Below are positions 8,598-17,409 of a stretch of DNA of 64,000 nt, one piece after another. Under the pieces are notes generated by a model. It made no database searches and was not told the origin of the DNA. It saw nothing but the letters and a program-made list of their open reading frames with translations. The position numbers and the translations under genes were made by a program. The DNA is from Io17-Chloro-G2 sp034420695 (GTDB lineage: Bacteria > Chloroflexota > Dehalococcoidia > Lucifugimonadales > UBA3495): contig DAOULB010000041.1 in the NCBI GenBank assembly GCA_034420695.1, positions 1-64,000 of the forward strand. Reading direction: 5' to 3'. The stretch's first letter is position 1, and each line of letters opens with the position of its first letter.

Positions 8598-9161
8598 TCA
8601 GCCGCAGGCCGCCAGGACGTCCTGGAAGTCCAACGCTCCTTCCCTGAGAAGCCGGGGTGCCTTCCCCGTGATGTCAATAATAGTAGAGGCAATACCGGCG
8701 GGTTGGGGCCCATAATGCAGCAGGCAGTCAACTTTGTCGCCCAGGACCGACTTCAAGGAGGCGAAGTCCAGGATGTCCTCCCCGCCGCTGGGGTTGGCGC
8801 TGGTGCCCGTAATCGGCCGCCCCAAGCCCTGGGCCAGCGCCACGGGAGCTGGATGGCCAGGCATCCTCACCGCTACAGTATCGCCCCCGGCGGTGACCAA
8901 GTCCGGCAGACCCGGCTTCTTCTTGAGCACCAAGGTCAGCCCGCCCGGCCAGAACCGCCGGGCCAGGACTTCCGCTAGCTCCCCCTCTGCTTGGGCTACC
9001 ATTTCCACCTGCTCCCAACCCGACACCAGTACCGGAACCGGCATATTGAGGGGCCTTCCCTTGATGGTGAAAAGCCTTTCCAAGGCAAGTTGGGAGAAGA
9101 CGTCGGCACCCAACCCAAAGAGGGTATCCGTGGCGAGGGCCACGACCCCGCCCCGCTTCAA
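8598..9161 (-). CDS. tsaC: L-threonylcarbamoyladenylate synthase (Sua5/YrdC/YciO family)
   Basis: The YrdC fold is seen in GGVVALATDTLFGLGAD, IKGRPLNMPVPVLV (the KxR nucleotide site), RRFWPGGLTLVL, VAVRMPGHP and GTSANPSGG. The enzyme makes threonylcarbamoyl-AMP from threonine, bicarbonate and ATP for the t6A37 modification of tRNAs. The TTG at 9161 leaves out the usual N-terminal helix. The frame is open back to a TAG at 9222-9224 and reads DTEAIEEAVACLKRGG, which fits the family, so the true start is probably a non-ATG codon (CTG at 9206 or 9221). It heads the minus-strand run, diverging from guaA. Confidence 0.88.
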   Translation of the reverse strand: MKRGGVVALATDTLFGLGADVFSQLALERLFTIKGRPLNMPVPVLVSGWEQVEMVAQAEGELAEVLARRFWPGGLTLVLKKKPGLPDLVTAGGDTVAVRMPGHPAPVALAQGLGRPITGTSANPSGGEDILDFASLKSVLGDKVDCLLHYGPQPAGIASTIIDITGKAPRLLREGALDFQDVLAACG

Positions 9162-9432
9162 GCAGGCTACTGCCTCTTCTATTGCCTCCGTATCCGTGGC
9201 TTCCAGCCTCGTTAATCCCAGCTATAGTTCCGAGCTGAGTATACCATGCCAGGCAGGCTCTCAGCCTTGCCGGATGGATAACCCAAGGGTCACTCCGACC
9301 GTCTTCCCCTTCCCCGATCACCACCTGCGGGAAGCTCCGGCGCCGGACCGGAACTGTCCTAGACTACGCCCGGACTGGCTACCATCGCCCACAGCCGTTC
9401 CATACTCAGGCGTCTGTACCAACTCCTAACCG

Positions 9433-9452
9433 GAGCATTCCATATAATGCTC
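9433..9452. promoter_or_regulatory. 7-bp inverted repeat around a TATAAT box, possible operator
   Basis: GAGCATT (9433-9439) and AATGCTC (9446-9452) flank CCATAT, so the second arm overlaps a TATAAT at 9443-9448. No good -35 is placed for it on the plus strand. It may be a repressor site between tsaC and guaA or an unused -10-like box. Confidence 0.35.
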
Positions 9453-9507
9453 GCCTGGTAATGCCCGCCTGGAACGCCGCAATTTTTTCGGTAACCAATT
9501 GGTAACC

Positions 9508-9536
9508 TTCACTCACCAAGCCACATTATGTATAAT
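9508..9536 (+). promoter_or_regulatory. Sigma70-type promoter for guaA and the purine run
   Basis: TTCACT (9508-9513) and a perfect TATAAT (9531-9536) are separated by 17 bp, so transcription would start near 9543. Just upstream are two GGTAACC direct repeats (9490-9496 and 9501-9507) that could bind a regulator. Confidence 0.6.
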
Positions 9537-9630
9537 GGGTGCCTGTGCCAGTCCCCGGTGGCTTGAAGGAGGCCCCGCTACGGCTGATCAGAGGTTGCCC
9601 AGGGGTAGGAGGGTCGCTACCAGCGACGAT

Positions 9631-11268
9631 TTGGAGGTGTCGGCATACCTCGAGATTGCCCAGACCCTCGATAAGAAGAAGCCGGCTGACGCGCCTGCAC
9701 CCGATGCTGTCGAGCCTGACGCAGCATCGGTAACGCAAGGCATCGTAGTCATCGACTTCGGCTCCCAGTACAGCCACCTCATCGCCCGGCGCATCCGCGA
9801 GCACAAGGTCTACTCCGAGATTGTCCCGGCTTCCGCTTCTTGGGAGTCGGTTGCCCACTTGGACCCCAAGGGAGTGGTCCTCTCCGGAGGCCCCGCCAGC
9901 GTTTACGAACCGGGCGCCCCTCAAGTGCCGTCGTGGGTGTTCGAGCGCCGCTTGCCCGTCTTGGGCATCTGCTACGGAATGCAGGCCCTCGTGCACCAAC
10001 TGGGCGGCAAGGTAACCTCCGGCCAGAAGCAGGAATACGGCTCGGCGGTGCTCCACCAGAATCAGGCCGATTGCTCGCTGTTTTACGGGCTGCCTCCCTC
10101 ATTCCAAGTGTGGATGAGCCATGGCGACCGGGTTGAGACCCTGCCCTCCGATACTGCTACCCTAGCCTTCACCGAAAACTCACCCGTGGCTGCCGTGGAG
10201 ATTGGAGACCGCATCTTCGGCCTCCAGTTCCATCCCGAGGTCAACCATACCCCCTTGGGCAGCACCGTCCTGGCCAACTTTCTGTTTCGCGCCTGCCAGT
10301 GCCGCGAGAACTGGACCCCGGGCAGGTTCCTCAACGACTCGATAGCCCAAGTGCGGGAGCAGGTCGGAGACGGCAGGGTGATATGCGCCCTTTCCGGCGG
10401 GGTTGACTCGGCCGTCACCGCTGCCCTGCTGCACCGGGCCATTGGCGACCAGTTGACCTGCATCTTCGTTAACAACGGCCTGCTGCGGCTGGAGGAGGCC
10501 GAGCGGGTGCAAGCAACCTTCAACCGGAACCTGGGGCTGAACCTCATCTACTGCGACGCTTCCGACCGCTTTCTGGACCGGCTCGAGGGGGTCACAGACC
10601 CGGAAGTCAAGCGGAAGGTAATCGGGGAGGAATTCATACGGGTGTTCGAGGAGACGGCCTCCGAGTTGGGACAGACCGACTTCTTGGCCCAAGGCACCCT
10701 GTACCCTGACGTCATCGAAAGTGAGACCCCCGAAAACCGTGCCTCCGCCCGCATCAAGACCCATCACAACGTGGGCGGCCTCCCCGAACACATGAACCTG
10801 CGCTTGGTCGAGCCCCTGCGTTACCTCTTCAAGGATGAAGTAAGGGAGGTCGGCTTGGAATTGGGCCTCCCCCGGGAGATTGTCTTCCGGCAACCCTTCC
10901 CCGGTCCTGGTCTGGCCATCAGGGTGATTGGCGAGGTTACCCGGGAACGCCTGGAAATCCTCCGGGCCTGCGACTGGGTCGTAATAGACGAAATCAAGAA
11001 TGCCAACCTCTACGACCAGTTGTGGCAGAGCTTTGCCGTGCTCAGCAACAGCCGCACCGTGGGAGTCATGGGCGACTACCGCACCTACGGGTACGTCTGT
11101 GCCGTCCGGGCGGTAAGCAGCGATGACGCCATGACCGCCGATTGGGTGCGTTTGCCCTATGAAGTCCTGGCCCGTATCTCTAACCGAATGGTCAACGAGG
11201 TTCCCGGGGTTAACCGGGTGGTTTACGACATCACCAGCAAGCCTCCCGGCACCATCGAGTGGGAATAG
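9631..11268 (+). CDS. guaA: GMP synthase (glutamine-hydrolysing)
   Basis: Converts XMP to GMP using ATP and glutamine. The class I amidotransferase domain has nucleophile Cys114 in LGICYGMQ and the His/Glu pair in LQFHPEVNHT. The ATP pyrophosphatase domain has the PP-loop SGGVDS at about 255-260, and the C-terminal dimerisation domain ends in the conserved TIEWE. The frame is open further upstream, but the promoter at 9508-9536 lies inside that extension. The start is therefore downstream of about 9543, and TTG at 9631 or GTG at 9637 is proposed. This leaves a roughly 36-residue Ala/Pro-rich N-terminal extension before GIVVIDFGSQY, unusual for GuaA. It opens the purine gene run. Confidence 0.95.
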   Translation: MEVSAYLEIAQTLDKKKPADAPAPDAVEPDAASVTQGIVVIDFGSQYSHLIARRIREHKVYSEIVPASASWESVAHLDPKGVVLSGGPASVYEPGAPQVPSWVFERRLPVLGICYGMQALVHQLGGKVTSGQKQEYGSAVLHQNQADCSLFYGLPPSFQVWMSHGDRVETLPSDTATLAFTENSPVAAVEIGDRIFGLQFHPEVNHTPLGSTVLANFLFRACQCRENWTPGRFLNDSIAQVREQVGDGRVICALSGGVDSAVTAALLHRAIGDQLTCIFVNNGLLRLEEAERVQATFNRNLGLNLIYCDASDRFLDRLEGVTDPEVKRKVIGEEFIRVFEETASELGQTDFLAQGTLYPDVIESETPENRASARIKTHHNVGGLPEHMNLRLVEPLRYLFKDEVREVGLELGLPREIVFRQPFPGPGLAIRVIGEVTRERLEILRACDWVVIDEIKNANLYDQLWQSFAVLSNSRTVGVMGDYRTYGYVCAVRAVSSDDAMTADWVRLPYEVLARISNRMVNEVPGVNRVVYDITSKPPGTIEWE

Positions 11269-11390
11269 GTCGTCATGTCGCCCTTGGCCCACCCTCTCCG
11301 CGTGTTCTGCCCCCGCTGCCCATACCCGAACCCTACCTCAGTTAGACCAGCCTGCGCCGCCACACAACGGCGGCCAGAGGGTTTTTTGCC

Positions 11391-12701
11391 ATGAAGGTCC
11401 TGCTCGTGGGTTCGGGAGGCCGGGAGCACGCCTTGGCTTGGCGTATCAGCCAGAGTCCTAAACTGGACCAACTCTGGACCGCCGGCGGCAACTCCGGGAC
11501 TGTCGCCCTTGGCGTCAACTTGGACTTGAACCCGGAAGACGTGGATGCCGTGACCCAGGCGGCCCGGTCGGTGGCCGCCGAACTTGTGGTTGTTGGCCCC
11601 GAGGTCCCATTGGCCTTGGGGTTGGTGGACCGGTTGACCGCCGTGGGCATACCCGCTTTCGGACCCACCCGGGCTGCGGCGCAAATAGAGGCCAGCAAGG
11701 CCTTTGCCTTGGAGGTCATGCGCGAGTCCGGAGTGCCGTGCCCCGATTTTCAAGTGTTCGACGACGAACCGGAGGCCTTGGCGTTCCTGGAAAAGCACCC
11801 CGGCCCCATGGTGGTGAAGGCCGACGGCTTGGCCGCAGGCAAGGGAGTCAGCCTGTGTCCCTCCTATGCAGAATCTGCGGCGGCGGTCCGGGCCTGCATG
11901 TCCGAGGAAACATTCGGCACCGCCGGAAAGACGGTGGTGTTGGAGGAAATGCTTTCCGGGCCGGAGGTCAGCGTTTTCGCCTTTACCGACGGGCAGACCC
12001 TTTCACCCTTGGCTGCTGCCTGCGATTACAAGAGGCTTCGGGACGGCGATCTGGGTCCCAATACCGGGGGCATGGGAAGTTACGCCCCTCCGGGCTTCTG
12101 GAGGCCATCCTTGGCCAAGGAAATAGCGGACACCGTCATGGCGCCCGTGGTTCGGGCCATGGCCAGGCGGGGAACCCCCTTCCAGGGTGTCCTCTACGCC
12201 GGGCTTATGTTAACTTTAGATGGGCCCAAAGTTCTGGAGTTCAACTGCCGCTTGGGTGACCCGGAAACCCAAGTCTTGATGCCGGCCTTGGAGAGCGACC
12301 CCCTGGACGTTTTCTTGGCCTGTTGCCGCGGCGGCCTTTCGGAGTGTGCCGTGAAGTGGAGCGGCAGGCATCACGTGGGAGTGGTCTTGGTGTCCGGGGG
12401 CTACCCGGGGAGCTATTCCACCGGCATGGAAGTCTCGGGGCTGAACTCAGACCTGCCTGGGACTATGGTATTTCACGCCGGCGCCAAGCTTGATCCCCAA
12501 AGGGCCGGAGGCGTGCTGACCTCCGGGGGAAGGGTGCTGACCGTAGTTGGACAAGGAGACTCCTTGGATGAAGCCCGCTCCAAGGCCTATGAAAGGGCTG
12601 GACTAATCAGTTTTCCCAAGGCCTTCTATCGCCGTGACATCGGCGCCCTGCGGGCCGGGGAAATGGTGGAATCATCAGGATGGCCGGCGCCGACTGGGTA
12701 A
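11391..12701 (+). CDS. purD: Phosphoribosylamine-glycine ligase (GAR synthetase)
   Basis: A 436-residue ATP-grasp ligase catalysing step two of purine synthesis. The N-terminal domain opens with VLLVGSGGREHALAW. The ATP-grasp part contains MVVKADGLAAGKGV, TGGMGSYAPP and LEFNCRLGDPETQ, with metal-binding Glu/Asn residues. An ATG with no overlap begins about 120 bases after guaA. The 3' end overlaps the next gene by 22 bases in another frame, indicating a polycistronic message. Confidence 0.97.
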   Translation: MKVLLVGSGGREHALAWRISQSPKLDQLWTAGGNSGTVALGVNLDLNPEDVDAVTQAARSVAAELVVVGPEVPLALGLVDRLTAVGIPAFGPTRAAAQIEASKAFALEVMRESGVPCPDFQVFDDEPEALAFLEKHPGPMVVKADGLAAGKGVSLCPSYAESAAAVRACMSEETFGTAGKTVVLEEMLSGPEVSVFAFTDGQTLSPLAAACDYKRLRDGDLGPNTGGMGSYAPPGFWRPSLAKEIADTVMAPVVRAMARRGTPFQGVLYAGLMLTLDGPKVLEFNCRLGDPETQVLMPALESDPLDVFLACCRGGLSECAVKWSGRHHVGVVLVSGGYPGSYSTGMEVSGLNSDLPGTMVFHAGAKLDPQRAGGVLTSGGRVLTVVGQGDSLDEARSKAYERAGLISFPKAFYRRDIGALRAGEMVESSGWPAPTG

Positions 12702-13261
12702 AGATCGGGGAGGAGTTTCGCCGGGTTCGGGAATCAGCGGCCCCTTCGGACAGCAGAAGGCAACGCTGGGCCAGGGCGGCGGAGTTCGCCGGCTGGTTGG
12801 ACCAGGACAGCCTTTCCTCGCTGTCTTTGGATCAGGCCTTGGCCTTGTACCGGGCTTCCGGGTGCGCCAAGACCGCCGCCTTCAAGCTGAATCCCATCGA
12901 AGAAATCAGGGATGCCTTGGACTTTCTGCTATACGACACTGTAAAGCTTGAAGGGCGCTTTGAAGAGTGCGCCGCCGATGGGGGAGGATTCAAACTGGAG
13001 GGCGCCGGCAAGGAGTTCGTTTCCTACATCCTGTGCTTGCAGGAACCTGCCCTCTTTGCGGTCTGGAACTCCAACGCCGAGTCCATGCTCCGCCGGGCGG
13101 GGGCCTTGACTCGGCAGATGAAGTCCGGCCCCTTGGGAATCCGCTACTTGGACATGTTGGAAGCCCTGTCCCACGCCCGCAGCCGTTTGGGCCTGCCGGA
13201 CTTCCAAGCCTTGGATGAACTGTGTTACCTGACTTCTTCCCGGCGGGCCAAGACGGCCTGA
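12680..13261 (+). CDS. Conserved-looking hypothetical protein inside the purine run
   Basis: A 193-residue soluble protein with no signal peptide or membrane segment. I do not recognise a family. It appears mostly helical, with a basic N-terminal third (SRRQRWARAAEF). A central stretch reads FVSYILCLQEPALFAVWNSNAES, a pattern seen in some helical DNA-end-binding or restriction-associated modules, but this is too weak to use. Overlap of 22 bases with purD shows tight coupling to purine biosynthesis genes. Codon usage resembles its neighbours. Confidence 0.7.
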   Translation: MAGADWVKIGEEFRRVRESAAPSDSRRQRWARAAEFAGWLDQDSLSSLSLDQALALYRASGCAKTAAFKLNPIEEIRDALDFLLYDTVKLEGRFEECAADGGGFKLEGAGKEFVSYILCLQEPALFAVWNSNAESMLRRAGALTRQMKSGPLGIRYLDMLEALSHARSRLGLPDFQALDELCYLTSSRRAKTA

Positions 13262-13313
13262 AACAGCCGCGGGCGGGGAGGCCGCCCGCTCACATGAAGG
13301 AACGGAGGCTTAT

Positions 13314-13775
13314 ATGGCTTGGCGGGATACCCTTTCTCAAATAAGTGAAGAACTGGCGGAAGTACGGGCCCAACGCGAGCAGCGTTATCACGCCGATCAG
13401 GCCGAAATCCGCCGCCAGAGGGACGAACTGTCCCGTTTGGCAGGAGAGTTGGGAATAGCCGGACTGCTCCAGGATATGAACGAAATCCTCCTGGAAGGCA
13501 AGGGTGAACTCGAACACATCCTCTCCTGGGAACGTGGCTCGGATACAGAAGACCGGGAGGAGCCCGGCTTGATGCTGGAAGACGATGAGGATGAGTACGA
13601 TGTCCTGTCCGAAGTCCTCACTTGGGAGGAAGGCGGGACTATGGAGGTCGGCGTGGACTTGGGAGTCGGGGAGGATGGCATCTATCTTCAGGTCAACGGA
13701 GTGGAAATACGCACGGAGCGGGAAGCCTTGGAGGACGCCTTGGTCCAAGGCTTTCGGGACGAGCTGAGCCTGTAG
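13314..13775 (+). CDS. Hypothetical acidic coiled-coil protein
   Basis: A 153-residue protein with GGAACGGAGG five bases before its ATG. Residues 5-50 are charged heptads (ISEELAEVRAQREQRY onward) likely to form a coiled coil. A strongly acidic linker around 75-100 (EDDEDEYD) follows. The C-terminal part, VGVDLGVGEDGIYLQVNGVEI, looks like a small beta unit. No family is recognised. It lies between the unknown gene at 12680 and purE, so a structural or regulatory role in the purine cluster is possible. Confidence 0.7.
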   Translation: MAWRDTLSQISEELAEVRAQREQRYHADQAEIRRQRDELSRLAGELGIAGLLQDMNEILLEGKGELEHILSWERGSDTEDREEPGLMLEDDEDEYDVLSEVLTWEEGGTMEVGVDLGVGEDGIYLQVNGVEIRTEREALEDALVQGFRDELSL

Positions 13776-13815
13776 TCTGGATATTACGGCCTCCGGGCCG
13801 GAGAGAGGTCTTGCT

Positions 13816-14274
13816 TTGCCACTAGTAGGTGTAGTTATGGGCAGCGCATCCGACGAGCCCACAGTTCAAGAAACGGTTAACGTGCTGGAACAACTGGGGA
13901 TAGATTATGAGGTCCGCGTTATGTCGGCCCACCGTACTCCCCAGAGGGTGCAGGAATATTCCCAGCAGGCCAGGGAAAGGGGCATTGAAGTCCTGATCTC
14001 CGCAGCCGGGGGCTCGGCGGCCTTGGGTGGCGTATTGGCCTCGTGGACCACGCTGCCGGTCATTGGCATTCCCTTGGCTTCCAGCGAGCTGAAGGGAATG
14101 GACGCCCTGCTGGCCACAGCCCAGATGCCCCCAGGCATCCCCGTCGCCTGCATGGCCGTGGGAGCGTGGGGCGCCCGCAATGCGGCCTTCTTTGCCGCGG
14201 AAATACTGGGATTGAAGCACGAAGCCATCAGGCAGGCCTACGATGAGTACCGGCGGCAGCTTCAAAACCCCTAG
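13816..14274 (+). CDS. purE: N5-carboxyaminoimidazole ribonucleotide mutase
   Basis: A 152-residue PurE starting with TTG eight bases after GAGAGAGG. Typical motifs are VVMGSASDEP, MSAHRTP, ISAAGGSAALGG and the substrate loop PVIGIPL. The short single-domain form with SAHRTP suggests the class I mutase that shifts the carboxylate of N5-CAIR to CAIR. purK is not in the window. The 3' end overlaps the following HAD gene by 32 bases. Confidence 0.95.
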   Translation: MPLVGVVMGSASDEPTVQETVNVLEQLGIDYEVRVMSAHRTPQRVQEYSQQARERGIEVLISAAGGSAALGGVLASWTTLPVIGIPLASSELKGMDALLATAQMPPGIPVACMAVGAWGARNAAFFAAEILGLKHEAIRQAYDEYRRQLQNP

Positions 14275-14941
14275 CCCACAGCCTGGGCAGGGCAGGTCCA
14301 AGCCCGCGGTGCTGACCGACTTCGACGACACCGCCGCCCTGCAGAACGTGGCCGAGCTCTTGTTGGAGCGCTTCGGCCGGGACGGCTGGCGAGACGTGCG
14401 GCAGAGGTTCCGTGACGGTCACATGTCCCTCAAGGAGTACCAGGAAATTACTTTCCGCGAGATTAATGCCGAACGGGACGCCATGCGTCAGTACGTGATG
14501 CAGCAGGCCAGTCTGCGTCCCCATTTCGGCGAACTGTGGGATTTCTGCCAAGCCCGTGGGTTTCCCATGGCCGTGGTCAGCCAGGGACTGGACTTCTACA
14601 TTGAAGCACTGTTGGAAAAAGAAGGGTTCCCCCAAGTGCCCGTCTACGCCGTCAACACCCGCTTCACCAGCGAGGGACTGTCCTACATCTACAACTTCAC
14701 CGTGCCCGGCAATGAGGAACTGGGCAACTCCAAAGGCTTGCTGGTCGACCGTTTCAGGGAGCAGGGGCACTTTGTGTTCTACGCCGGCGACGGAGCCTCC
14801 GACTTGGAGGCCGCGGAGAGGGCGGACGTGGTCTTCGCCCATCGCACCTTGGCCCGGCAGTGCCAGGAAAGACGGATCCCCTTCCGGGACTTCCAGGACT
14901 TCGGTGGGGTCCTGGCCGCAGTCAGGGAGCACTTCCAGTGA
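14243..14941 (+). CDS. HAD-superfamily phosphatase, MtnX-like
   Basis: A 232-residue haloacid dehalogenase-type phosphatase. Motif I is DFDDT (nucleophile Asp at the first position), motif II the serine of VVSQG, motif III the lysine in GNSKG and motif IV GDGASD. The closest recognisable group is MtnX/HAD-IB, whose best-known member dephosphorylates an intermediate of methionine salvage. No other methionine-salvage genes are visible and it overlaps purE by 32 bases, so a nucleotide-pathway substrate is equally possible. Confidence 0.85.
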   Translation: MSTGGSFKTPSPQPGQGRSKPAVLTDFDDTAALQNVAELLLERFGRDGWRDVRQRFRDGHMSLKEYQEITFREINAERDAMRQYVMQQASLRPHFGELWDFCQARGFPMAVVSQGLDFYIEALLEKEGFPQVPVYAVNTRFTSEGLSYIYNFTVPGNEELGNSKGLLVDRFREQGHFVFYAGDGASDLEAAERADVVFAHRTLARQCQERRIPFRDFQDFGGVLAAVREHFQ

Positions 14942-15001
14942 ACCGATTCCGCAAACCCATCCCAGCGACCCTCATGCCCCGGCAATTCAGGAGGCGAAAC
15001 A

Positions 15002-16312
15002 GTGATTGACCGGTATTCCCGGCCTGCCATGAAGCAGGTCTGGTCCGACGAGAACAAGTACCGAAAATGGCTGGACGTGGAACTGGCCGCCTGCAAGGCA
15101 TGGACCGAGGACGGGGCCATCCCCCGTGAAGATATGGCCCTGCTGCGGAACTGCCAGTACAACCACCAGCGGATGATGGAGATATTCGAGACCACCCGGC
15201 ACGACGTCACCGCTTTCCTGACCTCGGTTACGGAACAACTGGGCCCGGAGGGCCGGTGGCTCCACTTGGGACTGACCTCTTCCGACATGCTGGACACGGC
15301 CCTCGCCCTGCAGCTTGTCGAGGCGGGCGCCCTGCTGGTCCAAGACGTGGACCAAGCCCTGGAGGCCCTGAAAGACCAGGCTGTTAGGCACAAGGACACC
15401 CTGATGATGGGGCGCACCCACGGCGTCCACGCCGAGCCCATGACCTTGGGCCTGAAGCTGGCCTTGTGGTGGGACGAGATGCGCCGCCAGCGGGCCCGCT
15501 TGGTGGAGGCCCTTGAAGGTGTACGGGTAGGCAAGATATCCGGCGCAGTGGGCACCCATGCCACGGTCCCTCCCTGGGTGGAAGAAAGAGTCTGCCGGAT
15601 TTTAGGCTTAGAAGTGGCCCCGGTTTCCAACCAAGTCGTGCAGCGTGACCGCCACGCCCACTTGGTGCTGGCATTGGCCTTAGTCGCCGCATCCCTGGAA
15701 AAGTTCGCTACGGAAATCCGCGGCCTGCAGCGTACTGAAATCCACGAAGTGGAGGAACCCTTTGGTCAAGGCCAGACCGGGTCCTCCTCCATGCCCCACA
15801 AGCGGAACCCGGAACTGGCCGAACGTATCTGCGGGCTGGCCCGCCTGGTCCGCGGGCACAGCGTCACCGCGCTGGAAAACGTAGCCCTCTGGGGAGAAAG
15901 GGACATCAGCCACTCCTCCGCCGAGCGGATAATCCTGCCCGACTCCTGCTTGGCCTTGGACTACGTCCTGAGCATATTCACCAACATTATCAAGGACCTC
16001 CGGGTGTTCCCGGAGCGGATGATGGCCAATATCGAGAGCAGCCGGGGGCTGGTTTTCAGCCAGAGAGTGCTTCTGGCATTGGTGGATAAAGGCGTGGCCC
16101 GGGAGGACGCTTACAAGATCGTTCAACGGAACGCCATGCTCAGTTGGGACCAGGAAAAGGACTTCACCGGCCTCATCAAGGCCGACCCCGACGCCGTAGG
16201 GTGCCTATCTGCCGGAGAGCTGGACGACCTCTTCGACTACGGCTACTACACCCGGCACGTTGACTACACCTTCCAGCGCATCGGGCTGATGCCGGCGGCA
16301 ACTCCGGCGTGA
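15002..16312 (+). CDS. purB: Adenylosuccinate lyase
   Basis: A 436-residue fumarase/aspartase-superfamily enzyme, starting with GTG after AGGAGGCGAAACA. It cleaves fumarate from SAICAR and from adenylosuccinate. The signature loop GSSSMPHKRNP begins at residue 260. Substrate regions GLTSSDMLDTA, MGRTHGVHAEP and GERDISHSSAER are all intact. The length is typical of the bacterial short PurB. It is followed by purC after 123 bases. Confidence 0.97.
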   Translation: MIDRYSRPAMKQVWSDENKYRKWLDVELAACKAWTEDGAIPREDMALLRNCQYNHQRMMEIFETTRHDVTAFLTSVTEQLGPEGRWLHLGLTSSDMLDTALALQLVEAGALLVQDVDQALEALKDQAVRHKDTLMMGRTHGVHAEPMTLGLKLALWWDEMRRQRARLVEALEGVRVGKISGAVGTHATVPPWVEERVCRILGLEVAPVSNQVVQRDRHAHLVLALALVAASLEKFATEIRGLQRTEIHEVEEPFGQGQTGSSSMPHKRNPELAERICGLARLVRGHSVTALENVALWGERDISHSSAERIILPDSCLALDYVLSIFTNIIKDLRVFPERMMANIESSRGLVFSQRVLLALVDKGVAREDAYKIVQRNAMLSWDQEKDFTGLIKADPDAVGCLSAGELDDLFDYGYYTRHVDYTFQRIGLMPAATPA

Positions 16313-16435
16313 GCCCCAAGGTAGGAGTGCAGGCAACCCCTGTCCGTTGAAAGAGTTACATCATCAAACGCCACTGCGACCAAGGACGGCTGCAACCGTC
16401 TCTGGGCCGCGCGGCTACAAATGGAGGCTAATTGA

Positions 16436-17323
16436 ATGTTGATTGAGACCCGGCTCCCCAATCTGTTACATCGAGGCAAGGTCAGGGACACCTACAAGCT
16501 GGGCGACGACCTGCTGCTCATGATCTCCACCGACCGCATCTCCGCCTTCGACTTGGTCCTGCCCGACGGCATACCCCAGAAAGGCTTGGTCCTGAACCGG
16601 CTCTCGGCCTTCTGGTTCGAGCAGAGCCGTCACTTGGTGCCCAACCACTTGGTTGCCTTGGCCGACCAGTGGGAGGGACAAGGCCGTGATTTCATCGCCG
16701 GCCTTCCTCCCGGCGGCTCCCGACAGGCAATGGTGGTCAAGCAGGCGGAGCGCATCGACATCGAATGCGTGGTCAGGGGTTATATTACCGGATCGGCTTG
16801 GTCCGAATACCGGCGGGAGGGGACCGTCCAAGGTAGGCCGATGCCTTCTGGCATGATGGAAGGCGACCCTTTCCCGGAACCCCTTTTTACTCCCACCACC
16901 AAGGCCGAAGAGGGCCACGACATGAACATGTCGGAGCAGGAAGTAATCGACATGGTGGGTACGGAGATGGCCCGGCAACTGGAGGAAGTCACCAAGTCCG
17001 TTTACAGCTTTGGCCGGGACTTCGCCTTGGAACGGGGTATCATCCTGGCCGACACCAAGATGGAGTTCGGCTTGGTGGGCGGGCAGCTCACCCTCATCGA
17101 CGAGGTGCTCACCCCAGACTCCAGCCGGTTCTGGGACCAAGAGGGTTACCGGCCCGGCCAGTCCCAGCCCAGTTTCGACAAGCAGTTCGTCCGGGACTGG
17201 CTCACCGCCCAAGGTTGGAACCAGGAGCCCCCCGCTCCCAACCTGCCTGATGACGTCATCGCCAGCACCACCGAGCGATACTTGGAAGCCTACCGCAAGC
17301 TGACTGGCAGCGAGCTGGACTAG
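16436..17323 (+). CDS. purC: Phosphoribosylaminoimidazole-succinocarboxamide synthase
   Basis: A 295-residue SAICAR synthetase, with ATGGAGG ten bases before the ATG. The N-terminus reads LLHRGKVRDTY, followed by STDRISAFD, ECVVRGYITGSAW, ILADTKMEFG and IDEVLTPDSSRFW, all conserved. It is longer than the 235-residue E. coli type and matches the long bacterial/yeast-like form. It joins aspartate to CAIR using ATP, directly before the PurB step. Confidence 0.97.
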   Translation: MLIETRLPNLLHRGKVRDTYKLGDDLLLMISTDRISAFDLVLPDGIPQKGLVLNRLSAFWFEQSRHLVPNHLVALADQWEGQGRDFIAGLPPGGSRQAMVVKQAERIDIECVVRGYITGSAWSEYRREGTVQGRPMPSGMMEGDPFPEPLFTPTTKAEEGHDMNMSEQEVIDMVGTEMARQLEEVTKSVYSFGRDFALERGIILADTKMEFGLVGGQLTLIDEVLTPDSSRFWDQEGYRPGQSQPSFDKQFVRDWLTAQGWNQEPPAPNLPDDVIASTTERYLEAYRKLTGSELD

Positions 17324-17409
17324 GATGGGCCTGCAGCACGCGCGCTGCCTCGCCGGTCCGGGGATTCCGGCCTTGCAATTGAATTCATTCGACCAATGGA
17401 GGCGACCCT

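Larger units (their letters stand above)
9207..9630. other. Divergent intergenic region between tsaC and guaA
   Basis: About 420 bases with no convincing gene. It holds a TATACT-like -10 on the minus strand (9238-9243) for tsaC and an inverted repeat GAGCATT-AATGCTC around a TATAAT at 9443-9448. It also has two GGTAACC direct repeats spaced 11 bp apart (9490-9507), the guaA promoter at 9508-9536, and a transcribed leader up to the proposed guaA start. No signal recognition particle RNA core or known riboswitch motif was found by eye. Confidence 0.6.

Noticed and set aside
9540..9630. Possible small SRP RNA or riboswitch in the guaA leader
   Set aside because: The conserved GGAAGG-AAGCAGC-type core of SRP RNA is absent and no purine riboswitch core could be drawn.
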